The position numbers were made by a program, and so were the translations under genes. The notes below the pieces were generated by a model. It was given only the letters and a program-made list of their open reading frames with translations. It made no database searches and was not told the origin of the DNA. 64,000 nucleotides of DNA from Arsenophonus endosymbiont of Aleurodicus dispersus (GTDB lineage: Bacteria; Pseudomonadota; Gammaproteobacteria; Enterobacterales; Enterobacteriaceae), in contig NZ_LR025108.1 in NCBI RefSeq assembly GCF_900343015.1, positions 1-64,000 on the forward strand. Reading direction: 5' to 3'. Below, piece after piece: positions 19,965 to 31,899 of the stretch (position 1 is its first letter; every line of letters begins with the position of its first letter).

Positions 19965-21089
19965 CTAGTTAAGGCATGGGCGAAGTGTTAAACGTAAATC
20001 AGGGCTAATAAGTTCAATATTAATAAATTCAAATGCTGGCGCATCTTTCAATTTTTGAATTGCTGGAATATTAATTAATTCTCTTGCCGTTCCACCTAAA
20101 ATTTTAGGCGCAATATAAACAATCAATTCATCAACTAATCCTAATGTCAACAAAGCAGCAGCAAGTGTTGGACCGCTTTCGACCCAAATTAAATTAATAT
20201 TGCATTTAGCTAGCTGCATCATCAGCAAAACTAAATCAATGCCTTTTTCGTCGGTTGGTATTGCAATTTGTTCAACATCACCACACCAATTTTGGTATAT
20301 TGGATTAGGGCGAATAAGCCAACATTTTCCATCTAATTTTGTTACAAAATGTTCTGGTTTTACTTGATTATGACGATCTAAAACAATTCTTATTGGCTGT
20401 CGAAGGCTATCTTTAGGATAAAGATTTTGTAACTGAGGATCAAAATCTATCCAACGAACATTTAAAAATGGATTATCAGCTAAAACAGTACTACTAGTGG
20501 TCAAAATTGCGCTAGCCTGTGCTCTAAAATTTTGTACATCTTGGCGAGCTTGTCGAGAAGTGATCCATTTACTTTTACCAGATGCAAGAGCTGTTCGCCC
20601 ATCAAGTGATGCAGCTAACTTAAGTTGAACATAAGGAAACCCTGTTCGCATTCTTTTTAAAAATCCCCTATTTAATTGTTCAGCTTCATCCATTAGTACA
20701 CCATGTAATACTTCGATGCCAGCCTGTTTTAATTTAATTAAACCCCGTCCTGCAACCTGTGGATTTGGATCTTGCATAGCCACAACAACTCTTCGAATGC
20801 CTGAACTAATTAACGCATCTGCGCAAGGTGGTGTGTTACCATAATGGCTACATGGTTCTAATGTGACATAAGCAGTTGCTCCGTTAGCTCTATCCCCCGC
20901 CATTTGTAATGCATAAATCTCAGCATGTGCCTCACCTGTTTTACAATGAAAGCCTTCACCCACAACTTCACTATTATGTACAATGACACAACCTACATTA
21001 GGGTTAGGTGAGGTAGTAAATCTACCTTGCTTAGCCAATGACAACGCACGGCTCATAAACTGATTATTATCAAACGTGGTAATTTCCAT
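19965..21089 (-). CDS. ribD: Bifunctional riboflavin deaminase/reductase RibD
   Basis: Two-domain enzyme for steps two and three of riboflavin synthesis. The N-terminal deaminase (to about residue 150) has the zinc motifs HAEIYAL and PCSHYGNTPPC. The C-terminal NADPH-dependent reductase contains LKLAASLDGRTALASGKSKW and WVESGPTLAAALL. Length is 374 residues (E. coli 367). The start was chosen at the first ATG; a second Met at residue 12 aligns with the E. coli MARALK and could be used instead. The nrdR gene usually upstream is absent; a secD remnant is adjacent. Confidence 0.95.
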   Translation of the reverse strand: MEITTFDNNQFMSRALSLAKQGRFTTSPNPNVGCVIVHNSEVVGEGFHCKTGEAHAEIYALQMAGDRANGATAYVTLEPCSHYGNTPPCADALISSGIRRVVVAMQDPNPQVAGRGLIKLKQAGIEVLHGVLMDEAEQLNRGFLKRMRTGFPYVQLKLAASLDGRTALASGKSKWITSRQARQDVQNFRAQASAILTTSSTVLADNPFLNVRWIDFDPQLQNLYPKDSLRQPIRIVLDRHNQVKPEHFVTKLDGKCWLIRPNPIYQNWCGDVEQIAIPTDEKGIDLVLLMMQLAKCNINLIWVESGPTLAAALLTLGLVDELIVYIAPKILGGTARELINIPAIQKLKDAPAFEFINIELISPDLRLTLRPCLN

Positions 21090-21129
21090 AATAATTTTTC
21101 CAATTATATTAGCCGGAATTTATAGCTCT

Positions 21130-21420
21130 CCGGTTACACAAAGTTGCTATTTTATCTTTTAAATAGCTGTTTCCATATCCACTTCAATTAAAAATTGAAC
21201 ACCACCACGCCAAAAATTTATTGGTTCATCGCCCCATTAACCAATGATAGGGAGCAGGTCCAGATTTAATACCACGATATACTGCTATCAGCTGGACATA
21301 ATCCAACGTCTGTTCATTAGCTAGCTAGCCAGGAATCTGAAAAGCTCTATAAATATTGGGAAGACAGCATACCAATGCACAGCAATCAGCATCAAATATT
21401 AAGGATAATTATTTAGCACT
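21130..21420 (-). pseudogene. secD: SecD remnant (protein translocase accessory subunit)
   Basis: Immediately downstream of yajC on the same strand, fragments match the SecD N-terminus: LPNIYRAFQIPG (E. coli LPNLFGEDPAVQITG) and, in another frame, RGGVQFLIEVDMETAI then stop (E. coli LRGGVHFLMEVDMDTAL). Nothing after that is recognisable, and ribD follows. The rest of secD and all of secF, which normally follow, are missing from this locus. SecDF normally aids late steps of export through SecYEG. Confidence 0.8.
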
Positions 21421-21446
21421 GCTATTTCCTTTAGTAAAATCAAAAA

Positions 21447-21779
21447 TTAGATAGACTTCATTGTACCTTTTGGTAGGACAGCAGCAACAAAATCACGTTT
21501 GATGGTTACATCATTAGTGTCATTTAATGCAACAACAATATAACCTGTTTCAGATACTTTAGTGACGCGACCAATTAATCCACCAGTTGTTAGTACCTCA
21601 TCACCTTTAGAAATAGAATCCATTAATTTTTTGTGCTCTTTAGCTCGATTATGCTGTGGGCGTAAAATAATAAAATAAAAAATCAGTACAAAAATAACCA
21701 GCATGGTGATTAAAGAATATGGGTTTACGTGCGCCTGACCACCAGATGAAGCTACTGCTTCAGAAATAAACAAACTCAT
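21447..21779 (-). CDS. yajC: Sec translocon accessory protein YajC
   Basis: Small single-span inner-membrane protein of the SecDF-YajC complex. The ATG at 21777-21779, preceded by GAGGAAA, gives MSLFISEAVASSGGQ and 110 residues, the E. coli length; an upstream in-frame ATG would add 19 unconserved residues. One membrane helix (about 20-40) ends in FYFIILRPQ, followed by a basic cytoplasmic domain ending VLPKGTMKSI. Its partner secD is a pseudogene directly downstream, so YajC is an orphan here. Confidence 0.94.
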   Translation of the reverse strand: MSLFISEAVASSGGQAHVNPYSLITMLVIFVLIFYFIILRPQHNRAKEHKKLMDSISKGDEVLTTGGLIGRVTKVSETGYIVVALNDTNDVTIKRDFVAAVLPKGTMKSI

Positions 21780-21891
21780 CAAAATTTCCTCATGATAATT
21801 AAACCAATATTTATAGCTCAAAAAATTAATCCCCAAATACTATACTGAATTTAATTAGCTCTATTGAGATTATACTTTAGTTTGATGAAAT

Positions 21892-23004
<1,113 letters not shown>

Positions 23005-23029
23005 CTAGCATCAGAAAAATAGTATTATG

Positions 23030-23420
23030 GGTTATTTACACATATTCAGTGCAATAAATTGGATCAAAAGTAGATACAACATAATTAAAATAGACTCAGG
23101 TAGCCATAATACTTTACACGCACAAGTATAACTTTATAATAATATATCTAGCATGTTCAGCAACATTGTTCACCCGAACAGATTGAAATGTGCAGCCAGA
23201 GCGGAAAAAACGCCATTGCTACCCACCGCAACGTAGCAATAAAACAGGTTAATAAAATGTTATATCAACCTCTTTATTAGAGCTGGCAATGTAGTGCGGT
23301 AATGGCATATGGCTAATATTATTTAAAATAGCTAATTACATCTCGCTTATCCTTAAAACTAATTTCCAATATTTACCACAAATACATTATAAAAAACTTA
23401 CTGATAATAACAAAAATTAA
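23030..23420 (-). pseudogene. queA: QueA remnant (S-adenosylmethionine:tRNA ribosyltransferase-isomerase)
   Basis: The minus strand upstream of tgt reads AILNNISHMPLPHYIASSNK (QueA: [20 protein letters not shown]), then after a frameshift and a deletion FQSVRVNNVAEHARYI (QueA: FQPVRVDTIEDHIMHSEY). Stops interrupt both, and the N- and C-terminal parts are not found. The queA-tgt order is that of E. coli. The remaining bases up to 23676 show nothing recognisable. Confidence 0.85.
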
Positions 23421-23676
23421 ATTATTTGATAGTAATTACCATTAATATTTAATAATAATTTTAGCAAAAATGGTTACTACAATTTAACCCATTCTAATAA
23501 CTAATAGACAAAATAGATATTTGTAATTTTACATATTTTATTCTCTAAGAGAGAATATATTGATTATACCACTTGATTTTATTTATTTTAACATATTAAT
23601 AAATCCAACGTAATCCACCTTTTTAAGGTAAACTAAAAATTAATTATTCATTTAGTTGTTATTATCAGGATAAGCT

Positions 23677-24330
23677 ATGCAAATTCTCAATGAGATCTTG
23701 ATTGCACTTTGGCATCACGATTTTGCTAAACTAAATAATCCAGATATTTTGTGCATTATTTACGCTGTACTTTTTACTATTATTATATTAGAAAACGGTA
23801 TTCTTCCTGCTGCATTTCCCAGGAGATACGCTGCTTATTCTTTCTGGAGCTTTGATTGCAAAAGGGGTTCTTTCCTTTATTCCTACAATTATTATTTTAA
23901 CTATTGCTGCTAGCTTAGGTTACTGGTTAGGGTTTTTACAAGGAAGATGGCTTAGTGATACATATATTGTTAAACAATGGTTAAAACATATCCCACAAGA
24001 GTATCACAATCGGGCAAATCAATTATTTAATAAACAAGGCTTGTATGCGCTTTTAATTGGTCGTTTTTTAGCTTTTATTCGAACACTATTACCAGTTTTA
24101 GCAGGACTTTCGACTTTAAACCACCGTTGCTTTCAATTATTCAATTGGCTTAGCGGCCTATTATGGATTGGGATCATTGTTTCTCTGGTTACGCAATAAA
24201 TCAGATTAATGTTATAAAACACCATGAAAATATCGTTATGAATATTTTAATATTCTTACCTATACTGCTAATTATTAGCGGATTTATCAGCTCACTTATC
24301 ATATATTGGATACATAAAAAAATTAATTAA
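23677..24330 (+). pseudogene. yqjA: DedA-family membrane protein YqjA, broken by two small deletions
   Basis: Read across three frames, the sequence encodes a near-complete DedA protein matching E. coli Yqj[32 protein letters not shown], then [49 protein letters not shown], then [17 protein letters not shown] to the TAA at 24330. A 2-base deletion near 23820 and a 1-base deletion near 24185 cause the shifts; restoring three bases would give about 218 residues (E. coli 220). Neither break is in a homopolymer run. It is either a very young pseudogene or a sequencing error. DedA proteins are implicated in membrane homeostasis and lipid-carrier recycling. Confidence 0.8.
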
Positions 24331-24862
24331 ATGTTATAGATATTATTCTGCAATTATAAAAAATAATACTCTTAAATAAGAGATAATCTGCTCTGTAGCA
24401 TGACACTCACACCAACTTAACAAGTATAAAATAAGTTGCTTTTGATTTACAAGGAAAAAAACATAATACTAATGGATTCATTTTAATAAATATGATTTAA
24501 TATTATTTATCCATTAATATTTGAGATAATAGGAAAGTGATATAATATCCCATTTAGGGATTTACATCAAATTAATATTTTTAATAAAAAACATTATAAT
24601 TATATTATAATGTTTGTCATGAACCGCTTTTATTTATCAATAAATAATTGGTCAGTAAAGAACTTAACCTTTTAATAATCATTATTATTATATAATAGCC
24701 CATAGACTTTAAATATATCATCTTATCTCATGCACGCTTAAAGCGCTTATCTAAACTAACAAGCACAATAAAAACTAAATATTTTATTAACCACAAACAA
24801 CCTTTATAAAAAACTAATATTATAAATCAATTTACCTATTATAAACATAAACTAACAATAAA
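24331..24862. other. Intergenic stretch downstream of lspA
   Basis: In E. coli fkpB and ispH follow lspA. Neither is recognisable here. The sequence is very A+T-rich with many stops. A TATAAT-like box followed by an imperfect CCCATTTAGGG palindrome lies near 24541-24563, but no gene follows it. Confidence 0.5.
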
Positions 24863-25363
24863 CTAAGATCTATTTGTTTTCTTATCTGTATTGATGAAGC
24901 TGTCAAAAATAATAAGTGCCGCACCAATACAAATGGCCATATCCGCAATATTAAATATTGGCCAATGCCAATCACCAACATAAAAATCAATAAAGTCAAC
25001 TACGAAACCATATAATAAGCGATCAAATAAATTTCCTAATGCTCCACCAATAACTAATGCATAAGCGATATTACTCAGTTTTTTGTTCACACTTTGACGA
25101 TACATTATCACAATAAACACCACAAAAATGACAATAGCAAGAAAGGCAAATAAACCACGCTGCCATCCTCCTTTATCAGCTAAAAAACTAAATGCTGCAC
25201 CAGAGTTTTTAGCAAAAACTAAATTAAAATAAGGGATTAATGGTATGGACTCACATAATTGAAAATTATTAGAAATAAACTGCTTACTACTAAGATCTGC
25301 AATTAATATAATAATCGTTAACCATAGCCAACGTAACCCAGTAGAACAAATAAGATTTTTCAT
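24863..25363 (-). CDS. lspA: Lipoprotein signal peptidase (signal peptidase II)
   Basis: Inner-membrane aspartic protease that cleaves prolipoproteins after Lgt modification; CyoA in this window is a likely substrate. The 166 residues (E. coli 164) show four membrane helices and the conserved motifs [23 protein letters not shown] and [15 protein letters not shown], which supply the catalytic Asp pair. Its ATG overlaps the ileS stop by one base (TAATG), so it is translationally coupled to ileS as in E. coli. Confidence 0.95.
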   Translation of the reverse strand: MKNLICSTGLRWLWLTIIILIADLSSKQFISNNFQLCESIPLIPYFNLVFAKNSGAAFSFLADKGGWQRGLFAFLAIVIFVVFIVIMYRQSVNKKLSNIAYALVIGGALGNLFDRLLYGFVVDFIDFYVGDWHWPIFNIADMAICIGAALIIFDSFINTDKKTNRS

Positions 25364-28176
25364 TAGGCAAATTTACGTATTTCACCGTTACCAGCTACAT
25401 TAGTAACACAGCGGCCGCATAATTCTGCATACTCAACCTCCTGACCAATATCTGTTGCATAATGCCAACAACGGGGACATTTATCACCTTCAGCCTGCTG
25501 GAAAGCAATTTCCAATCCACTAAGTTCACTATTCTTTGCCTGAGATGATTGGGTAATATCAATTACTTTAGCCTGTGAAGTTAACAATACAAAACGTAGC
25601 TCATCACCTAAACAATTAAGTATTTCAGCAATTTCTGTATCTGCATATAAAATCACTGTTGCCTCCAACGAGCTGCGGATGAGTTTGTCTGCACGTGCTT
25701 GTTCAAGAACTTTATTAACTTCACTACGGATAATTAATAGCTTATTCCAAAATTCATCATTAAGTTTTTCATTAACATACAAGCCAAATAAGCCAACATA
25801 ATATTCCTCAGTAAAGACATATTTACTATGCTTACCAGGCAATTGCCGCCAAATTTCATCGGCAGTAAAAGAAATAATTGGCGCAATCCAGCGTACCAAT
25901 GCCTCTACGATATGGAATAAGGCCGTCTGGCAACTACGACGTGCTAAGCTATCGCTTTTTGCCGTATATTGACGATCTTTTATAATATCTAGATAGAAAG
26001 AACCCATTTCAACTGAACAAAATTGCATCAAACGCTGAACGACTGCATGAAAATCATAATTAGCATAATGCATAACAATTTCTGTTTGAGCAGCTTTAGC
26101 TCGCCCTACTGCCCAACGATCTAATATCACCATTTTTTCTGGTTTAACTTGATGTAAGGCAGGATCAAACCCGTTCAAATTAGCTAATAAGAAACGTGCT
26201 GTATTACGAATACGTCGATAGCTATCAGCAGAATGTTTTAAAATATTACTTGAAACTGCAATTTCACTGGTGTAATCAGTTGAAGCAACCCATAAACGTA
26301 GAATATCAGCACCTAAATCATTCATGATGTCTTTTGGACTAATTGTATTACCCAAGGATTTTGACATTTTACGGCCTTGTCCATCAACGGTAAAACCATG
26401 AGTTAATACTTCTCGATAAGGTGCTTTTCCCTTTATCGCCGTTGACAGCATTAGAGATGACATAAACCAACCGCGATGCTGATCAGAGCCTTCTAAATAT
26501 AAATCAGCAGAATGACCTTTAAATTCAGGGCGAACATCTACAACAGAATAATGAGTAGAACCAGAATCAAACCAAACATCAAGAGTATCGCGGACTTTAA
26601 CATAATCAGCTGCATCCCTACCTAATAAGGTAACAGGATCAAGATCCCACCAAGCCTGGATACCTAATTGTTCAATATATTTAGCTACTTCTTCAATTAA
26701 TTCTAACGTACGCGGATGTAACTCTTCGGTATGCTTATGTACAAACAACGCAATTGGCATACCCCAAGTTCGCTGACGAGAAATACACCAATCTGGCCGA
26801 TTTGCAACCATAGATTCAATACGGCTTTTCCCCCAATATGGGACCCATTTCACACCTTTGATCTCTTTTAGCGATTGTTCACATAAAGATTTTTTTTCCA
26901 TACTAACAAACCACTGAGGTGTAGCACGAAAAATAATAGGTGTCTTATGCCGCCAGCAACAAGGATAACTATGCTGTAATATTTCTTTATGTAAAAGTGC
27001 GTCTTTTGCTACTAAAAGTTCAATAATTAACTCATTTGCTTTAAATACAAAAACACCATCTAAACCAGGATAAGTATTAGGTAAATAACAACCATTTGGA
27101 CCTACTGGATTAGCTATTTCAAGGTTATATTTCTGACTAACAATATAATCATCTGGGCCATGACCTGGTGCCGTATGTACAACTCCAGTACCATAGTCTA
27201 AAGTAACGTGGTCACCTAAAATAACAGGAACATCGAAATTCATAAATGGATGATAAAAACGCAGTAATTCCAATTCAGAACCATTACATAGGGCTAAAAT
27301 TTGCCACTCTGTTGCTGCAATACGCCGCATTACTGCTTCCACCAGGGATTTTTCTAAAATCAAACATTCATCATTATTGACTTTCACTAATTGATATTCA
27401 AAATGAGCGTTAACAGCAATCGCACGATTAGCAGGTAATGTCCAAGGTGTTGTCGTCCAGATCACTGATGAAACCGGCAAAGCAGGTGATTTTATACCAA
27501 ATTTACTATAAACAACGTTAGCATCTACCGCAGTAAAGCGTACATCAATGGATGGTGATAATTTATCATAATATTCCACTTCAGCTTCAGCTAGGGAAGA
27601 ACAGCAAGCAATACACCAATGAACCGGTTTAGCACCATTTACTAAATAGCCATTTTCAATTACTTTACCTAACGCCCGAATAATATTGGCTTCTGTATTA
27701 AAATCCATGGTTAAATAAGGCTGTTCCCAATCACCAAGCACACCCATTCTGATAAAATCAGCTTTATGGCCTTCAATTTGTGCTTTCGCATATTTGCGAC
27801 ACTCTTTACGAAAAAAAGCAGCAGAAACCCTATCACCTGGTTTACCGATTATTTGCTCAACCTTATGTTCAATTGGTAACCCGTGACAATCCCAACCAGG
27901 AATGTATGGCGAATCAAAACCAGCTAATCCTTTGGATTTAATAATAATATCTTTGAGAATTTTATTAACTGAGTGACCAATATGAAGACTACCATTTGCA
28001 TAAGGAGGACCATCGTGCAATATAAACATCTGCTTACCAGTTTTAGCTTGGCGAATAGCTTGGTATAATCCTTCTTTATACCAACGAGCTAATATTTGTG
28101 GTTCTCGTTTCGCTAGATCAGCACGCATAGGTAATCCTGTTTCCGGTAAATTTAAGGTATTTTTATAGTCACTCAT
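25363..28176 (-). CDS. ileS: Isoleucyl-tRNA synthetase
   Basis: Class Ia synthetase charging tRNA-Ile; a tRNA-Ile(GAT) lies at 37644. The 937 residues (E. coli 938) carry the HIGH motif in [14 protein letters not shown] near residue 63, the CP1 editing domain ([12 protein letters not shown]), the KMSKSLGN loop near residue 605, and a C-terminal zinc finger ([10 protein letters not shown] and LCGRCVTNV). It is intact throughout. The upstream ribF gene of the enteric ribF-ileS-lspA operon is destroyed. Confidence 0.97.
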   Translation of the reverse strand: MSDYKNTLNLPETGLPMRADLAKREPQILARWYKEGLYQAIRQAKTGKQMFILHDGPPYANGSLHIGHSVNKILKDIIIKSKGLAGFDSPYIPGWDCHGLPIEHKVEQIIGKPGDRVSAAFFRKECRKYAKAQIEGHKADFIRMGVLGDWEQPYLTMDFNTEANIIRALGKVIENGYLVNGAKPVHWCIACCSSLAEAEVEYYDKLSPSIDVRFTAVDANVVYSKFGIKSPALPVSSVIWTTTPWTLPANRAIAVNAHFEYQLVKVNNDECLILEKSLVEAVMRRIAATEWQILALCNGSELELLRFYHPFMNFDVPVILGDHVTLDYGTGVVHTAPGHGPDDYIVSQKYNLEIANPVGPNGCYLPNTYPGLDGVFVFKANELIIELLVAKDALLHKEILQHSYPCCWRHKTPIIFRATPQWFVSMEKKSLCEQSLKEIKGVKWVPYWGKSRIESMVANRPDWCISRQRTWGMPIALFVHKHTEELHPRTLELIEEVAKYIEQLGIQAWWDLDPVTLLGRDAADYVKVRDTLDVWFDSGSTHYSVVDVRPEFKGHSADLYLEGSDQHRGWFMSSLMLSTAIKGKAPYREVLTHGFTVDGQGRKMSKSLGNTISPKDIMNDLGADILRLWVASTDYTSEIAVSSNILKHSADSYRRIRNTARFLLANLNGFDPALHQVKPEKMVILDRWAVGRAKAAQTEIVMHYANYDFHAVVQRLMQFCSVEMGSFYLDIIKDRQYTAKSDSLARRSCQTALFHIVEALVRWIAPIISFTADEIWRQLPGKHSKYVFTEEYYVGLFGLYVNEKLNDEFWNKLLIIRSEVNKVLEQARADKLIRSSLEATVILYADTEIAEILNCLGDELRFVLLTSQAKVIDITQSSQAKNSELSGLEIAFQQAEGDKCPRCWHYATDIGQEVEYAELCGRCVTNVAGNGEIRKFA

Positions 28177-28239
28177 TTAACTTTTCATTTCCAATATTTA
28201 TGATAAATATCTTAATTATGCCCCCTGGAAGAATTATCT

Positions 28240-28760
28240 AGCAACCATTATATCCTTATATATCCGCCAATATATGCTAATTCTGCTAATTTTTGCGCAA
28301 AATAATTATCCATTGACACATATTACACATTCTACTAAATGAACTTAAATTTTATGATCTATCCCAATTAATAATGGAGCGTGTCCCAATATTTTCCACT
28401 TCCTTAAATGGATATTAGGTTAGGATAACCCATACATTGTTGGGAATAGCATCGCTACCCAACTCTACTACTTAATTGCAGGCCCATGAGCTTTTAAGCT
28501 AGGTACTTGCTAACATCCGCACTACTAAATCACTGACCAGTATCACAAAAAAATTCCGTATTAACCACTTAAAAACCATATTCTTACCAGGCTCCACATA
28601 GATATTTTAAATTACCCAGTTTATCTTTGTTAAAGCGCAAATCATCATTAAGCGCAAAAAATTTAACACCAACGTTTTCTATCAGAAATTTTGAAACAAA
28701 AGCGTACGGTGTCAATGAAGCTAATGAATGTAGGATTAAATTTAACACACACTAAATTAT
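28240..28760 (-). pseudogene. ribF: Riboflavin kinase/FAD synthetase remnant (ribF)
   Basis: Minus-strand fragments upstream of ileS match RibF in order: FLIENVGVKFFALNDDLRFN (E. coli LLVKHLRVKFLAVGDDFRFG), then LKYLCGAW-stop-EYGF, NTEFFCDTG, FSSADVSKYLA (ISSTAVRQALA), KLMGLQL, MGYPNLISI, and VNIGTRSIIN (VANIGTRPTVAG). Stops and shifts occur every few dozen codons. Position between rpsT and ileS is as in E. coli. RibF is the only enzyme in E. coli that makes FMN and FAD from riboflavin. The bases from 28761 to 29059 hold no recognisable gene. Confidence 0.88.
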
Positions 28761-29059
28761 CACTATTATAAATAGTCAACACATATATTACGTATACTAC
28801 GGACTAACTACATAATCGACTCAATATAATAAAAGTTGTCTGATTATACCGCTTACTAACTTATAGGTTAAGTCACAATTTGATTAATGTTTATAATAAA
28901 AATAATAAATAGTTTTTTTTCAGTGAAAAAAATATTTAATTTTACTACTTTTTCATCATTTTTTAAAATTTTTAAAATGGTTAACCACTCAGTCAACTGA
29001 TGCAATCTCTAGTAACCAGGCAAGATAGCATTAATGTACACAATGCTTATATAAATTCA

Positions 29060-29088
29060 TTGACAAATGAAAGCTAAAAAGGCATATT
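29060..29088 (+). promoter_or_regulatory. Candidate sigma-70 promoter of rpsT
   Basis: A perfect TTGACA (29060-29065) is followed after a 17-base spacer by CATATT (29083-29088), four of six matches to the -10 consensus. It lies about 50 bases before the rpsT start, with nothing else to drive on this strand. Confidence 0.5.
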
Positions 29089-29138
29089 TCTTAATCTTTA
29101 GATCTTCCTAGATAGGAATAATGTTTGGGAGTGAGACA

Positions 29139-29399
29139 TTGGCTAATATCAAATCAGCTAAGAAACGTGCCATACAATCAGAAAAACGCCGTCAACATAA
29201 TGCTAGTCGTCGTTCTATGGTGCGGACTTTTATCAAAAAAGTTTATGCCTCTATTGATACCGGAAATAAAGAGGCAGCACAAAAAGCATTTAATAACATG
29301 CAACCTATTGTTGATCGCTATGCTAGTAAAGGTTTAATCCACAAAAACAAAGCCGCACGTCATAAAGCAAATTTAGTGGCACAAATAAAATCCATGTAA
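29139..29399 (+). CDS. rpsT: 30S ribosomal protein S20
   Basis: Primary 16S rRNA-binding protein of the small subunit. The 86-residue product (M)[19 protein letters not shown] to VAQIKSM matches E. coli S20 (87 residues). The start is a TTG at 29139, preceded by GGGAGTGAGACA; an ATG six codons upstream would add MFGSET, which is not part of the family. E. coli rpsT also starts with UUG, a feature tied to its autoregulation, so the weak start appears conserved. A Rho-independent terminator follows. Confidence 0.95.
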   Translation: MANIKSAKKRAIQSEKRRQHNASRRSMVRTFIKKVYASIDTGNKEAAQKAFNNMQPIVDRYASKGLIHKNKAARHKANLVAQIKSM

Positions 29400-29417
29400 T
29401 TTATTTTTATTTTGCTA

Positions 29418-29440
29418 AAAACCCGGCGTAAGCCGGGTTT
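29418..29440 (+). terminator. Rho-independent terminator of rpsT
   Basis: Perfect GC-rich stem AAACCCGGC / GCCGGGTTT with a four-base loop (GTAA), about 20 bases after the rpsT stop. It stands out strongly from the A+T-rich surroundings. Confidence 0.85.
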
Positions 29441-30655
29441 AAATACTTATTGTGTTTATAACAGGTGTGATCAAATAAATAAGTAAATCTTAATTACACG
29501 TTGCACGACCGAATACTAAATAATCAGTAAAAAAAATAATTTTATTTTTTTTATAAAACTGAGTACCAATATACTATTTGCCGCCATTGGTAATCTACCA
29601 GACATGCAGGTAATTTAAAACATTTCTATTAAAATAGAGATAGACCAAAGTAGGTAATAATATGCCTACCTACTATTATATGATAATTTTAACTGCAATC
29701 GCAAAATTAAAAGTTTGCTGGTAAATACATTGCAATTTGGTATTAGCTATAATCAAAAAGAAGAAATAAACAATAATTAACAGCACTCTACTTATTTTTT
29801 CTAACCTTTTAAACTGTCATATAATTGCTGTTATTACTATAACCTCAGTGTTAACTAAATTAATTTTACCGATAATACATACAATTCGGAAAAGTATTTA
29901 TTAACGTCAATAATTAAAATATCCCAAGCAGTCTATAATAATAGAACCATTAGATAAGATAAGTTTAACTTTGATAAATCTATATGATGTAGTAAAAAAT
30001 TAACTAATTTTTTAGCTTAATTTTTGCCAAGAATAAAGTTGGTTTGCTCTCTTGTCGTAGTTTAGTTTTAAGTTGTTTCTTAGCTTCTTGCCCTTATTTT
30101 CTCTTCATTGGTTGGTCATACAAGTAATCTTACTTGTATATTTATTATATAACTAAAATTCTGATCATCTCATCTTTATTCTTATTTAAGAATACTAACC
30201 CAATTATATTTATAATAATTCAACTTTATATATCTTTATATAAAGAATATTTTTACTTTTATTTACCATAGCTAATAATTAAGAACTATTTTAAATATAT
30301 TGCAGGCAATTATGTTCAGTTATTTTTGATTTATTTAACAATTATAAAAAAATACCTGATATTAATTCCAATTTACGTGTTACCATAACTATTTACTATC
30401 AAATAAATTAAATTAAAATAAAACTAATAAAAACAATTTTGACCATCTTAATTTGTTAAGTAGGAAATTTAATAATAAAAATTACTCTTGAAATTTCAAA
30501 TTTATAAAAATTAATCTACATTAATAAAACCACCATAATAAATTCTTTAATTTTCATATTATTTATATAAATCAAATTGAATAACCTCATTATTAAATCA
30601 ATAAAACAACATATATCACTAACTATCAATTTTCTGTTTATCTAACTAAGTAGAG
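29441..30655. other. Long gene-free stretch between rpsT and dnaJ
   Basis: About 1.2 kb of A+T-rich sequence with stops in all frames. E. coli has nhaA and nhaR here; no recognisable segment of either was found. Confidence 0.5.
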
Positions 30656-31792
30656 TTAATTAGTCAAATTATCAAAAAAATTTTTTACACTTTCTAAGAA
30701 ACTCTTAGAACGAGGGCTGTTCTTGCCATAACTTTCACCATTCAAGGATTCACCAAATTCCTTCAACAAGGCTTTTTGTTTTTCATTTAGTTTAACTGGA
30801 GTTTCCACTAAAATACGACACATTAAATCTCCGATTATACCACCACGAACAGGCTTAACACCTTTTCCTTTCATGCGGAAAATTTTTCCGGTTTGTGTTT
30901 CTGCTGGAATTTTTAGACTTACCCTACCATCAAGTGTTGGTATATCAATTTCACCACCTAGAGCCGCCACTGCAAAATTAATAGGTACTTCACAATATAA
31001 ATTATTACTATCACGCTCAAAAATAGCATGTCTTGCAACATTGACCTGAACATATAGATCACCAGCAGGTGCTCCATTTTTTCCTACCTCACCTTCACTA
31101 TTTAAGCGGATACGATCGCCAGTATTAACCCCTGATGGGATTTTTACTGATAATGTTTTATATTTCTCTACTCGACCATGCCCATGACATTTAATACAAG
31201 GCTCTTTGATGATTTGACCACCTCCATTACAAGTTGGACAAGTTTGTTGCACTGCAAAAAATCCTTGTCGGATCTGAACTTGACCTACACCATGACAAGT
31301 TGAGCAAGTTTCTAATTTCTTACCTCGTTTAGTTCCATTTCCATTACAAACATTACATTTTTCCAATGTTGGAATACGAATCTCTTTACTTACACCAAAA
31401 ACTGCTTCTTCTAAGGTTAATGTAATTTCATACTGAAGATCAGCACCACGAGATGATCGCTGACGCCTGCTACCACCAAAAATATCACCAAATACATCAC
31501 CAAAAATATCACTAAAATCAGCGCCAGAAGTAAAACTACCACTAAATCCACTACCAACGCCACCTTGTTCAAAGGCTGCATGTCCATATTGATCATAAGC
31601 AGCACGTTTTTGCGCATCAGTTAAAATTTCATAAGCTTCTTTAATTTCTTTAAACTTACTTTCTGCTTCCTTATCACCCTGATTACGATCTGGATGATAC
31701 TTCATTGCTAGACGTTTATACGATTTTTTAATCTCTCTCTCGTCAGCTGTTTTAGTCACACCTAAAACTTGATAATAATCTCTTTTTGACAT
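30656..31792 (-). CDS. dnaJ: Chaperone protein DnaJ
   Basis: Hsp40 co-chaperone that delivers substrates to DnaK and stimulates its ATPase. The 378 residues (E. coli 376) have the J domain with HPD (KYHPDRNQ, near residue 33), a Gly/Phe-rich linker, four CxxCxGxG zinc repeats ([32 protein letters not shown]) and the C-terminal substrate domains. It lies 107 bases downstream of dnaK on the same strand and is probably co-transcribed with it. Confidence 0.97.
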   Translation of the reverse strand: MSKRDYYQVLGVTKTADEREIKKSYKRLAMKYHPDRNQGDKEAESKFKEIKEAYEILTDAQKRAAYDQYGHAAFEQGGVGSGFSGSFTSGADFSDIFGDVFGDIFGGSRRQRSSRGADLQYEITLTLEEAVFGVSKEIRIPTLEKCNVCNGNGTKRGKKLETCSTCHGVGQVQIRQGFFAVQQTCPTCNGGGQIIKEPCIKCHGHGRVEKYKTLSVKIPSGVNTGDRIRLNSEGEVGKNGAPAGDLYVQVNVARHAIFERDSNNLYCEVPINFAVAALGGEIDIPTLDGRVSLKIPAETQTGKIFRMKGKGVKPVRGGIIGDLMCRILVETPVKLNEKQKALLKEFGESLNGESYGKNSPRSKSFLESVKNFFDNLTN

Positions 31793-31817
31793 ATTTATTT
31801 TACCCTTAATACACGGA

Positions 31818-31847
31818 AACGGGCGTAGAGTTACCTCAACGCCCGTT
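31818..31847 (-). promoter_or_regulatory. Hairpin between dnaK and dnaJ
   Basis: Nine-base inverted repeat AACGGGCGT / ACGCCCGTT (31818-31826 and 31839-31847) with an inner GAG/CTC pairing. It is GC-rich in an A+T-rich gap but is not followed by a T run on the minus strand, so it is more likely an mRNA-stability or partial-attenuation element than a full terminator. Confidence 0.6.
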
Positions 31848-31899
31848 CTCGATTTTAGTAACAGAGAAAATAATACTTAACTATGCCCACTAAGGGCCA

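Noticed and set aside
23677-24330. Programmed frameshifting in yqjA
   Set aside because: Two separate shifts are needed and neither lies at a slippery heptamer or homopolymer run, so simple deletions are the better explanation.
24541-24563. A third copy of the 35-bp repeat
   Set aside because: Only TATAAT followed by a small palindrome is shared; the rest of the unit does not match.
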